Assembly (NCBI RefSeq): GCF_000497755.1
Contig: NZ_AYOD01000008.1
Location: forward strand, 1-64,000
Direction of reading: 5' to 3'
From: Aliihoeflea sp. 2WW
GTDB lineage: Bacteria; Pseudomonadota; Alphaproteobacteria; Rhizobiales; Rhizobiaceae
DNA: 64,000 nucleotides
The first letter of the stretch is position 1. Each line of letters begins with the position of its first letter. The translations under genes were made by a program, and so were the position numbers. Shown here one piece after another: positions 26,087 through 34,112 of this stretch. The notes under the pieces are model-generated. The model had not been told where the DNA came from, ran no database searches, and worked only from the letters and a program-made list of their open reading frames with translations.

Positions 26087-27205
26087 TTAGAACGAGCGCT
26101 GCAGACGCAGGAAGCCCGAGTTGGTCGACGGACGAAGGTCGATGTCCGTGTAGACGTACTCAGCGCGAACTTCGAAGTTCGTGACCGGGGTCCAGATCAG
26201 AGCAGCTTCAGCCTGCCAGCCGTCCAGGTCCGTCTCGGTGCCGAGGGCCGGGCCGAAGTCGTGGATGTTGCTGAAGTACTGAGCGCCGACCGAAGCAGCG
26301 ATGGTCTGCGAGAACTGCTGGCGGTAGGAAGCCAGAACCGACCATTCCGAGCCGACCGAGTAGGCGTTCGCGTTGTCGGCATAGTAGCCGATGAGGCGGA
26401 ACGAGGAGCCCGGTGCGTTCGGGACGTTCAGCTGGAGACCAGCCTGAGCAGCCCAGCCGCCATCGTCGACTTCGACGAGGTTGGTGCCGCGGTCTTCATC
26501 ATAGGCACCCTTTGCCCAGACGCCGCCCCAAGCCTGATTGTACGACACGACGCCGACGACGTCAGGCGTGAAGTTGTCGTTCGCATCGTCTTCGAGAGCG
26601 ATCGTGGCTGCGAAGCCCGAAGCGCCACCGAAGGTGTACGAGATCAGCTGACGCTGCTGGTAGCCATAGGAGAGACCACCCCAGGTGTGCGAACCGAACT
26701 GAGCAACGCCGGCGCCCTGCGAGGCAACCCACGCGGATTCGGTGTAACCAGCGCGGAAGCCGCCGAGCTCGAGGAAGGCCTGATCGAAGCCGATGGTGCC
26801 ACGACCGTCCGACGAACCGGTGCGGCTGGAAAGCGGGCCGTTCAGGTTCGAGAAGGCGTTGAAGTCACCCTGCAGACGGACGTAGCCGCGCAGCGTGCCC
26901 CACTCGGTGTCCGAACGGGCGTCGAAGTTGACGCGAGCGCGGGTCGACTTGTTCCAGCGGTCGGCAGCGAAGCCGTGGTAGTTCGGGGCTTCGTCGGCAG
27001 CACCCATCTGGTACCAGACGAGGCCGGAAACCTGAAGGCAGGTCTCGGTGCCCGGGATGTAGAAGAAGCCAGCGCCGTACATGTCGCAAACGCGAACGTA
27101 CTCAACGGGCTCCGGCTCGGCGTAAACGATGGCGTCGGCAGCCTGGGCACCGGAAACGGCAACCAGTCCAGCAGCGGAGCCGAGAAGAAGGCTCTTAATG
27201 TTCAT
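26087..27205 (-). CDS. Outer-membrane porin (Omp2b/RopA-like)
   Basis: A 372-residue trimeric beta-barrel porin of the Hyphomicrobiales family. A signal peptide (about 1-22, ending SGAQA) is followed by the family's mature start ADAIVYAEPEPVEYVRVCD. A conserved Cys pair occurs in VRVCDMYG and TETCLQVSG. The C terminus ends in Phe after LRLQRSF, the normal assembly signal. GGAGGT lies 6 bases before the ATG and a strong terminator follows. Repetitive codon choice (GTTCGAG, CTTCGG types) suggests high expression. It is the main diffusion pore candidate. Confidence 0.95.
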   Translation of the reverse strand: MNIKSLLLGSAAGLVAVSGAQAADAIVYAEPEPVEYVRVCDMYGAGFFYIPGTETCLQVSGLVWYQMGAADEAPNYHGFAADRWNKSTRARVNFDARSDTEWGTLRGYVRLQGDFNAFSNLNGPLSSRTGSSDGRGTIGFDQAFLELGGFRAGYTESAWVASQGAGVAQFGSHTWGGLSYGYQQRQLISYTFGGASGFAATIALEDDANDNFTPDVVGVVSYNQAWGGVWAKGAYDEDRGTNLVEVDDGGWAAQAGLQLNVPNAPGSSFRLIGYYADNANAYSVGSEWSVLASYRQQFSQTIAASVGAQYFSNIHDFGPALGTETDLDGWQAEAALIWTPVTNFEVRAEYVYTDIDLRPSTNSGFLRLQRSF

Positions 27206-27628
27206 TTCTGACCTCCAGTCAAAAGTTGTTAAGCGGGTCTGGGCTCTTTTTGCTGAAGGACAGCGTTTCCCTGCCCCATCCCCAATCTCAGAAAAAGGAA
27301 GCGTGTTTCGCCGCCCCTTCTTCGATCATGACAATACGCAGGACCGCTCCCCGATCAACCGCGTTTGCACCATCCGGGCCGTTCGATACCCCCTATGCAC
27401 AGGCCTTGTTGCACAAAAGCCACGTTTTGCCCCCTCGCCTTTACGCTCTATTAATAGCTGTGGCGCGCGCACGGGCCGCAACGAGGCTCAAGCGCGTCGT
27501 CGAAGGCCATTCCGATCCGTGGAATCAGCCGTGAATGTCCGAATCGTTCGAATCGAGTCGTTTTTCCGCGCTTGCGTTGAATGTCCGTATTGATTGTGCG
27601 GACCGACTTCTTTATCGACCGGGTCACC
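27206..27628. other. Long leader/intergenic gap upstream of the porin gene
   Basis: A 423-base gap between the porin ATG and tRNA-Ser. It begins with the porin ribosome-binding site (rc GGAGGT) and should hold its promoter. No open frame here has a credible start. The length would allow a long 5' leader or a small RNA, but I saw no diagnostic structure. Confidence 0.45.
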
Positions 27629-27718
27629 GGAGAGGTGGCCGAGTGGTCGAAGGCGCTCCCCTGCTAAGGGAGTAGACCCGGAAGGGTCTCGTGGGTTCGA
27701 ATCCCATCCTCTCCGCCA
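27629..27718 (+). tRNA. tRNA-Ser (anticodon GCT)
   Basis: A 90-base type II tRNA with an encoded CCA end. The acceptor stem GGAGAGG pairs with CCTCTCC, followed by G and CCA (27716-27718). The D-arm contains GCCGAGTGGTCGAAGGC. The anticodon stem-loop is TCCC-CTGCTAA-GGGA with anticodon GCT at 27663-27665. A long variable arm (AGACCCGGAAGGGTCT) and the T-loop GGTTCGAATCC complete it. It reads AGC/AGU serine codons. No integrase or att-like duplication lies beside it. Confidence 0.97.
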
Positions 27719-28017
27719 CCCTTTGTGGGTCTCTCCGCCATCTGAAGCCGGCAGTTCCGTGGTCGGCACCAATCGCCGCCTTGCCGGACAGCATCAACGT
27801 CTGCGAGCTTTGTAGTCGTTGCAGAGTGGTCGTACCCCCAAAACGCATCGGTCTACTTCCCATTCGCAATGGCATCGCCAGCGCGTGCGCTTAGCTTTGG
27901 ATGAGCAACGATCCGGTTGGGGCGCAGGTACGCCATGGGTGCCACGCCACGGTGGCTCGGCTGTTTGTCTGGGACGCAACTCCGCCCCCACACAGCCCGC
28001 ATGGGGAGTGACTGCCA
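27719..28017. other. Intergenic gap between tRNA-Ser and the RTX-protein gene
   Basis: A 299-base gap. It starts with a short CCAC-CCTTT-GTGG hairpin right after the tRNA end and finishes with GGGGAG, the probable ribosome-binding site of the RTX gene 9 bases before the ATG. No coding frame is supported. Confidence 0.5.
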
Positions 28018-30003
28018 ATGATCAGGTACAAATACGGCACGAGCGCCGACGAAGATCTCATCGGCACAGGCGGCACGGACTGGATTTACGGCTATGGCGG
28101 CAAGGATCGCCTTTACGGTCAGGCCGGCGACGACTGGCTCTTCGGCGGCGCAGGCAACGACCTGCTGGATGGCGGCCAGGGCCGCGATACCATGTTCGGC
28201 GGCGCGGGCGACGATATCTACCGGGTCGACGACCCAGGCGACATCGTCAACGAGGAGGAGGTTGCCGGCGTCGATTCAGGCGGCGTGGACTACGTCCAGT
28301 CGACGATCAGCTATCGGCTCGGCAATCACATCGAAAAGCTCGAGCTCCTCGGCACCGCCTCGATCGACGGCACCGGCAACGAGCTTGCCAACACGCTGAA
28401 GGGCAACGCCAGCGCCAACGTGCTCAGCGGCCTCGGCGGCTCGGACATCCTCTACGGCTATGACGGCGACGACATCCTCGTCGGCGGCGCCGGCAAGGAC
28501 TACCTGACCGGCGGTACCGGCGCCGACGTGTTCGTCCTGGGCGTTCCCGATGCAAGCAGCGCGGACCGGATCTATGATTTCGAGGCCGCCGACAGCATCG
28601 GCGTGTTCGCCGCCGATTACGGCCTGACCGAGGGCAACGGATTGACGGGCGGAGCTCTTGCCGCCGGCTATTTCGTGACCGGCGCTGCGGCGACGAGCGC
28701 GGGCCACGGCCAGTTCATCTACAACCCTGCCAACAACATTCTCTACTGGGACCCCGACGGCACTGGATCGGTCGGAAGGATCACGCTTGCCACGCTGAGC
28801 CCGGGCGCAGTTGTGACTGCGGCGCATTTCCGCATCATGGACAACACGCCCGCCATATCTGCGGAGGCGACGAGCGCGACAGCGATCGACGAGGACGCGG
28901 GCAAGGTCTACTTCCTGATCAGCCTTGACGGTCCCGCGCGCGAGGACGTCATCGTCACCTACAGCACGGTCAACGGCACGGCGACGGGCGGCAGCGACTT
29001 TGGCGCAGTGGTGTCCGGCCAGATCGTCATCGCCGCCGGCACGACCAGCGTCCATGTCGGGATCGACCTCATCGACGACAACATCGCCGAAGGCACCGAG
29101 ACCTTCTCGCTTCAGATCAACTCCGCACAGCTTGCCTCGAGCGGGCATGCGCTCGACGTCGTCGGCGGTGCGGCCGGCGCCCAGATCAGCGACGAGGCCC
29201 CGCGCGTGGTGAATGCCATCGATACGGCTGCGCTCGGGATTCCCGATCCCTCGGGCATTGCCTACCACGCGGGGCTCGGCCGCCTCTTCCTGTCGGATTC
29301 GGAAGTCGACGAGGCGCCCTTCAACTCACCGACGGACCTTTACGCGTTCAGCCTGAACGGTACGTTGCAGCAATCCTTCAATCTCAACTTCACCGATGAG
29401 GCGACAGGCCTCGCCTTCGATCCGACCAGCGGCCGCCTCTATATTTCCGACGATGACGAGATGTTGGTCTACTGGGTCAATCCGGCCAATCCCACGGTGC
29501 GCCTGGGCAGTTTCAATACACTTGCCGTCGGCGGCGACGACCCGGAGGACCTCGCGATCGATGCGGCGAACGGGCGGCTGTTCATCGTCAATGGCGAGTC
29601 GCGCACGATCGTGGAAACGAACCTGAACGGAACCCAGCTTTACAGCACCATCCTGCTGCCGGCCGAGATTCTCGATCCCGAGGCGCTGGTCTATGACCCG
29701 CGTTCCGACACGTTCTTCGTCGGCGGCGGCTTCAGCGCGACGATCTGGCAGGTGGATCGCAGCGGTGCCATCGTCGAGACGATCGACGTCCTCGCGCAGT
29801 TCCGCCACCCCACCAACAACACGCGCGTCAACGTCAAGGATCTGGAGCTTGCGCCTGCAAGCGACGGGTCCGGCGGCACCAATCTCTACGTCGCCGATTT
29901 CGGATGGAGCCATGTCAATGACGGGCGGATCATCGAGATCGATCTTGGCGACGATCCCGCGCCCGTTTTCATGGCTATGACCGAGCCGCGCGAATGGGCG
30001 TGA
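28018..30003 (+). CDS. Large RTX / Calx-beta / beta-propeller calcium-binding protein
   Basis: A 661-residue acidic protein with no Sec signal. Residues about 14-65 and 125-170 hold RTX nonapeptides (GGAGNDLLDGG, GGAGDDIYRV, GYDGDDILVGG) that bind Ca2+. About 170-275 resembles a serralysin-type C-terminal roll (DVFVLGVPDASSADRIYDF). About 280-385 is a Calx-beta domain (VTYSTVNGTATGGSDF, EGTETFSLQI). About 395-655 has repeated blades of a beta-propeller (GLAFDPTSGRLYIS, DLAIDAANGRLFIV). RTX proteins are usually exported by type I secretion, and such a system lies nearby on the other strand. Here the RTX repeats are N-terminal, which is unusual. GGGGAG precedes the ATG. The role is unknown. Confidence 0.88.
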   Translation: MIRYKYGTSADEDLIGTGGTDWIYGYGGKDRLYGQAGDDWLFGGAGNDLLDGGQGRDTMFGGAGDDIYRVDDPGDIVNEEEVAGVDSGGVDYVQSTISYRLGNHIEKLELLGTASIDGTGNELANTLKGNASANVLSGLGGSDILYGYDGDDILVGGAGKDYLTGGTGADVFVLGVPDASSADRIYDFEAADSIGVFAADYGLTEGNGLTGGALAAGYFVTGAAATSAGHGQFIYNPANNILYWDPDGTGSVGRITLATLSPGAVVTAAHFRIMDNTPAISAEATSATAIDEDAGKVYFLISLDGPAREDVIVTYSTVNGTATGGSDFGAVVSGQIVIAAGTTSVHVGIDLIDDNIAEGTETFSLQINSAQLASSGHALDVVGGAAGAQISDEAPRVVNAIDTAALGIPDPSGIAYHAGLGRLFLSDSEVDEAPFNSPTDLYAFSLNGTLQQSFNLNFTDEATGLAFDPTSGRLYISDDDEMLVYWVNPANPTVRLGSFNTLAVGGDDPEDLAIDAANGRLFIVNGESRTIVETNLNGTQLYSTILLPAEILDPEALVYDPRSDTFFVGGGFSATIWQVDRSGAIVETIDVLAQFRHPTNNTRVNVKDLELAPASDGSGGTNLYVADFGWSHVNDGRIIEIDLGDDPAPVFMAMTEPREWA

Positions 30004-30040
30004 TGAAATCATCCGCCGCCGCCGGGAACCGTGCTTTCGA

Positions 30041-30775
30041 TCAATGGTCGTGGTGAAATACCGGGTCCCTATGTCCGCCTGCCGCATTGCTCGCGTCGCC
30101 GCGATCGGGTCGCGGCGCGTCGCCGGACAGGCCGTGCGGCCAGGCCCAGAGCGCCGCTTCCGTGCGGTTGCGTGCGCCAAGCTTGCGCAAGATCGCCTTG
30201 ACGTGGACTTTGACGGTCGCTTCGGAAATGCCGGCAGACCGCGCGATCACCTTGTTGGCGTTGCCCATGCACATGTATCTCAGGACTTCCATTTCCCGCT
30301 TCGACAGGCGGTCGAGCGCGTTGCGCAGCTCGATCGGATCAACGGAACCCGCCGACCGGCGGGATTGCATCGCCTCGACGACCTGCATCGGAAAGACGGG
30401 CTGTCCGAGCAGAACGAGTTCGACAGACTTGGTCAGCACCTGCGGCGCCACGAACTTGAAAACGAGGCCATCGGCCCCCGCCCGCAACGCGGTGGCGATT
30501 TGTCTGTCGCTGATAAAGTCGGAAACGATGACGATCAACGCGTTAGGGCACGCATGATTGATGAACTCGATGCCCGCGGATATCGCTTCCTCGTCGCTGC
30601 CTATTTCGGCAAGGAAGAGAACCTTGCCGGAATGCGCCGGCGCGTGGCTGTCGAGTTCTTCCAGCGACGAAATCGCGCTGCAGTTTTCGAAACCGCCCTG
30701 GTGCAGAACATACAACAGACCAGCCCGGTAGATCTCGTTTTGCTCGATGATCACAATATTGGTCGGATTCAGCAT
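30041..30775 (-). CDS. NarL/LuxR-type regulator with degenerate receiver
   Basis: A 244-residue DNA-binding regulator. Residues about 7-125 have a receiver-like fold (NIVIIEQNEIYRAGLL), but the acidic pair is EQ and the strand that normally ends in the phospho-acceptor Asp reads VLFLAEIG; the conserved Lys survives in DGLVFKF. Residues about 152-215 form the LuxR helix-turn-helix (LSKREMEVLRYM, ISEATVKVHVKAILRKLG). It is probably phosphorylation-independent. A His-rich tail (HRDPVFHHDH) ends the protein. It sits between the RTX gene (convergent) and the T1SS/polysaccharide operon, so it likely controls that locus. Confidence 0.9.
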   Translation of the reverse strand: MLNPTNIVIIEQNEIYRAGLLYVLHQGGFENCSAISSLEELDSHAPAHSGKVLFLAEIGSDEEAISAGIEFINHACPNALIVIVSDFISDRQIATALRAGADGLVFKFVAPQVLTKSVELVLLGQPVFPMQVVEAMQSRRSAGSVDPIELRNALDRLSKREMEVLRYMCMGNANKVIARSAGISEATVKVHVKAILRKLGARNRTEAALWAWPHGLSGDAPRPDRGDASNAAGGHRDPVFHHDH

Positions 30776-30969
30776 GTGCGATCTCCCTCAATTCGCAGTC
30801 ATGCACGCCAAGCTCCCTCAATTGCCCCCGATCATTTTCAGAATACGGAAATTGTAACGCGGCTAAATATCAGTCGCAATTTGTAATTGGTACTCATTTG
30901 AAATTTATTGGTAACTAAATTTATCTAGTCTTTTTTCATTAATAACCCCTGTCGATCCCCGAGATCATC
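30776..30969. promoter_or_regulatory. AT-rich promoter island upstream of the LuxR-type gene
   Basis: A 194-base gap, markedly AT-rich from about 30840 to 30950. It holds CTAAATATC (30863-30871), ATTTATTGG (30903-30911) and CTAGTC (30925-30930). All three words recur in the divergent promoter region 41815-42128. It should carry the promoter of the regulator gene. Confidence 0.5.
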
Positions 30970-32289
30970 CTAGTGTTCGCGCATCGACATGCTGAGCCGT
31001 CGTTGCAAAGGGCCGGTAAGGTATTGAAAAAAGGTTCGACTTCCCACCACGATCGACACATCGGCATTCATGCCGGGAAGTATCTCGAAGGATGAAGACG
31101 TCGTCGGTCGACGTGCATCGACGTCGATCAGCGCCGTGAAGTAACCCTGGCCGGTGCGCTCGTCTACGAAGCGGTCGCCGGACACGCCGCGCACCGAGCC
31201 GATGAAGGCGGGATGGTCGAGCCCGTCGCGCGAGCGCAGCCGTACTTCGACCGCTTGCCCGACCATCACCTCGTCCACGTCTTCGGGCCTGATCTGCGCC
31301 TTGAGAACAAGCTTCGGGTCAATCGGCACGATCTCCATCAGCGGTTCGCCGGGGCTGACGACGCCCCAGGTGGAGTGAACCTTGAGGTTCATGATCGTGC
31401 CCGCGAGCGGCGCCCGGATCGCGGCGCGGCGCAGCACGTCGGTCGCGGCAAGGACCTGTTGCTGCAGGTCGACGAGATCGGCCTCGACCTTGCTCAGTTC
31501 CTCCACGGCCTCGTTGAGGCGCGTCACGCCGAGTTCGGCGATCTGCTGTTCGAGCTCGGAGATGGATTTCCTGGCGCGGGCGATGGCTGCGATATGCACC
31601 GCGCGCTCGCCTTCCATCTCCGCTTCCCGACGGCGCAGCGCCATGTAGCGCTCCCGCGTCGTCAGACCCTGGTCGAACAGCCCCTCCAGATCGCCGGCCT
31701 CGTCCTGCAGCGTTCCGATCAGCCTGTCATGGGCAGCGACGAGTTGTTCGAGACCGACGATCTCCTCCCCCGTCTGCTCCATCCGCTTTTGCAGGATCGC
31801 GGTCCGCCCCGCCAGCGCGCGCCGGCGTGCGTCGAACAGCGCGGTCTGCACCTCGACGGCATCGCGTCCCGGCTGTGTCGCCATGGCAGGATCGTCATGC
31901 GGGAACGTGACGACGGGCTGTTCGTCACGCTCCGCGCGAAGGCGAGCAGCAAGCGCGAGCCGGTTGGCCAACCGCCCCTCCAGAAGATCGAGGCGTGCGC
32001 GGGGCTGCGTCGTGTCGAGCGCTATCAGCAATTCGCCCGCGTCCACGTGCTGGCCTTCGCGCGCGGCGAGTTCGGCGACGATGCCGCCTTCGAAATGCTG
32101 GACGAGCTTGCGTTGGTTTTCGACCTCCACCACGCCTGTCGTCACGATCGCGCTGCTCAACGGCACGGTTGCTGCCCAGCCGCCGAACGCGAGGAAGAAC
32201 GCGCCTGAGATCACGAATCCCGCAAAGGTTAACCCGCCAAGCCTAAGCCGGTCGGCGGAATGATGATCGAACGCAATGGCGGGCGGCAT
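30970..32289 (-). CDS. Type I secretion membrane-fusion protein (HlyD/PrsE family)
   Basis: The adaptor that links the inner-membrane ABC exporter with a TolC-like outer-membrane channel. It has 439 residues: one membrane segment (about 20-45), a lipoyl half-motif before a long coiled-coil hairpin (about 95-290), then the second lipoyl half and a beta-barrel with IRAPLAGTIMNLKVHSTWGV and PGMNADVSIVVGSRT. It begins 13 bases after the ABC gene stop. No TolC homologue is in the window. Confidence 0.95.
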   Translation of the reverse strand: MPPAIAFDHHSADRLRLGGLTFAGFVISGAFFLAFGGWAATVPLSSAIVTTGVVEVENQRKLVQHFEGGIVAELAAREGQHVDAGELLIALDTTQPRARLDLLEGRLANRLALAARLRAERDEQPVVTFPHDDPAMATQPGRDAVEVQTALFDARRRALAGRTAILQKRMEQTGEEIVGLEQLVAAHDRLIGTLQDEAGDLEGLFDQGLTTRERYMALRRREAEMEGERAVHIAAIARARKSISELEQQIAELGVTRLNEAVEELSKVEADLVDLQQQVLAATDVLRRAAIRAPLAGTIMNLKVHSTWGVVSPGEPLMEIVPIDPKLVLKAQIRPEDVDEVMVGQAVEVRLRSRDGLDHPAFIGSVRGVSGDRFVDERTGQGYFTALIDVDARRPTTSSSFEILPGMNADVSIVVGSRTFFQYLTGPLQRRLSMSMREH

Positions 32290-32302
32290 CGGTGGACCTC
32301 CC

Positions 32303-34063
32303 TCACCCTTCCGACATTGCGGCCAGAGGCCCGCGCCGACCCCTGACGGCCTGTGCGCGCACGATCGAGGGCACGGGCTGCGCTGCCATGGCGAGCCGTG
32401 CGAGAACCTCGGGACGCGGGCCGAACAACTCCATTCGACCTTGCTCGAGTACGAGCAGGTGATCGACCGTCTCGAGGATACGCGGCCGGTGGGCGACGAT
32501 GACCATGGTGCAGGCCTGCGCCTTCAGGGCGGCGATGGTCTCGACGAGCGCTTCCTCACCCTCGCGGTCGAGATTGGCATTGGGCTCGTCGAGGACGATC
32601 AGCGCCGGGGCGCCGTAGAGCGCGCGGGCAAAGCCGATGCGTTGACGCTGGCCACCGGAAAGATAGACGCCGCCATCGCCGATCTCGGTCTCGTAGCCCT
32701 TCGGCAGGGCCTTGATCGTTTCGTGCAGGTTTGCCAGCCGCGCAGCCGCGATCACGGCGCTGGCGACTGCGGGATCGGCGACGTCGTCCAGGCGGGCGAT
32801 GGCCTCGCCGACGGTATTGCCGACCAGTTCCACGTCCTGGGGAAGATAGCCGACATATTTGCCGCGGTCGCCGGCCGCCCATTGGGCGACGTCCATATTG
32901 TCCAGGCGCACGGCACCCAATGTCGGTCTCCACGCGCCGACGAGCGCGCGCGCCAGCGAGGATTTGCCCGACGCCGTCGAGCCCACGATGCCAAGGCTTT
33001 CGCCCGGCTCGAGCCGGAAGCTGACATTGTCGAGGATGGCGCGGTTGGCGCCCGGCAGGCGGATCACGAGATGCTCGACGCGCAGTCGACCTTCCGGACG
33101 CGGCAGGGGCAGGTGCTCGCGCGCCGGCGGCGTCACCTCGCCCAGCGTCTTCAGCCGGCGATAGGCCGCCCGCGTGGTCTGAACGGATTTCACCGCCCCG
33201 ATGGCCTGCTCGACAGGCGCCATGGCGCGGCCGAGAATGATCGATGCAGCGACCATGGCGCCCGGAAGGATTTCCTGGCGCAGGACCAGCCAGGCACCCA
33301 AGCCCAGGATGCCGACCTGCAGGCAGAAGCGCAAAAAGCGCGCGATCGACTGGATGTACCCGGCGCGGTTTCCCGCCCGTTCATGCGCATTCGACGCCGT
33401 GTCGACCTCGCGCTGCCAGCGGCGGAGAAAGCCGTTCAACATGCCCATGGCCTCGATCGCCTCGGCGTTGCGCAGCACGTTCTCGGCTTGCCCGTACATC
33501 AGGCGCTGGCCGGTTGCGGCATGATCGATGGCACGGCGCGTCAGGAGTTCGGCGCAGATCGCGAGCGCGAAGAGAAGAACGGCACCGGCGCAGGCGAAGA
33601 AACCCAGGATCGGGTGGATGAGGAAGATGACGGCCAGAAAGATCGGCGCCCATGGCGCGTCGAGGAGAGGCGTGACCGCCGGACCGGAGAGAAAGGCGCG
33701 CAATTGCTCGGCGTCGCGCAAGGCCGATGTCGACCGGGTTCGCTGGCCGCCGGCCTCCTCCGCGACAGCGCTGCGCAGGACCAGCGGCGCCAGCCGTCGC
33801 CCGAGCCACGTTCCGACCTTGACGAGGATTCGGCTGCGCACCGCCTCGAGGGCGGCCATCGTCATCAGCGCAACCAACGCAATGGCCGTCAGCGCGGCCA
33901 GCGTCTCGAGACTGTGGCTCGACAGGACGCGATCATAAATCTGCAGCATATAGACCGCGCTTGTCAGCATCAGAACGTTGATGCCGGCCGTGAACAGCAC
34001 CAGCGGCAGGATGGCCCTGCGGCAGCGCGCGAGAAGGTCGCCTATCTGCGAGCCATCGTGCAT
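32303..34063 (-). CDS. Type I secretion ABC transporter/permease (PrsD-like)
   Basis: An inner-membrane ATPase-permease of 586 residues that drives one-step protein export. I place the start at 34063 (MHDGSQIGDLL), where the type I secretion family begins; the frame upstream overlaps a glycosyltransferase gene. About six membrane segments lie in 20-300. The ABC domain has Walker A GSTASGKSSL (near 361), signature LSGGQRQRIG (near 468) and Walker B LIVLDEPNANLD. There is no C39 domain, so cargo is exported uncleaved. The likely cargo is the RTX protein at 28018 or glycanases elsewhere. Confidence 0.95.
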   Translation of the reverse strand: MHDGSQIGDLLARCRRAILPLVLFTAGINVLMLTSAVYMLQIYDRVLSSHSLETLAALTAIALVALMTMAALEAVRSRILVKVGTWLGRRLAPLVLRSAVAEEAGGQRTRSTSALRDAEQLRAFLSGPAVTPLLDAPWAPIFLAVIFLIHPILGFFACAGAVLLFALAICAELLTRRAIDHAATGQRLMYGQAENVLRNAEAIEAMGMLNGFLRRWQREVDTASNAHERAGNRAGYIQSIARFLRFCLQVGILGLGAWLVLRQEILPGAMVAASIILGRAMAPVEQAIGAVKSVQTTRAAYRRLKTLGEVTPPAREHLPLPRPEGRLRVEHLVIRLPGANRAILDNVSFRLEPGESLGIVGSTASGKSSLARALVGAWRPTLGAVRLDNMDVAQWAAGDRGKYVGYLPQDVELVGNTVGEAIARLDDVADPAVASAVIAAARLANLHETIKALPKGYETEIGDGGVYLSGGQRQRIGFARALYGAPALIVLDEPNANLDREGEEALVETIAALKAQACTMVIVAHRPRILETVDHLLVLEQGRMELFGPRPEVLARLAMAAQPVPSIVRAQAVRGRRGPLAAMSEG

Positions 34064-34112
34064 GGCGATCGAGGCCCGGCGGTTGAAGAGAGGTCGTGGA
34101 GGGGATGGCGGG

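Noticed and set aside
25982-27211. A 409-codon plus-strand frame over the porin gene
   Set aside because: The porin on the minus strand has a signal peptide, a C-terminal Phe and a strong terminator. The opposite frame starts before that terminator and has no domain.
27629-28017. tRNA-Ser as the attachment site of an integrated island
   Set aside because: tRNA-Ser genes often serve as att sites and a distinctive locus follows, but I found no integrase, no repeat of the tRNA 3' end downstream, and no mobile-element genes within the window.
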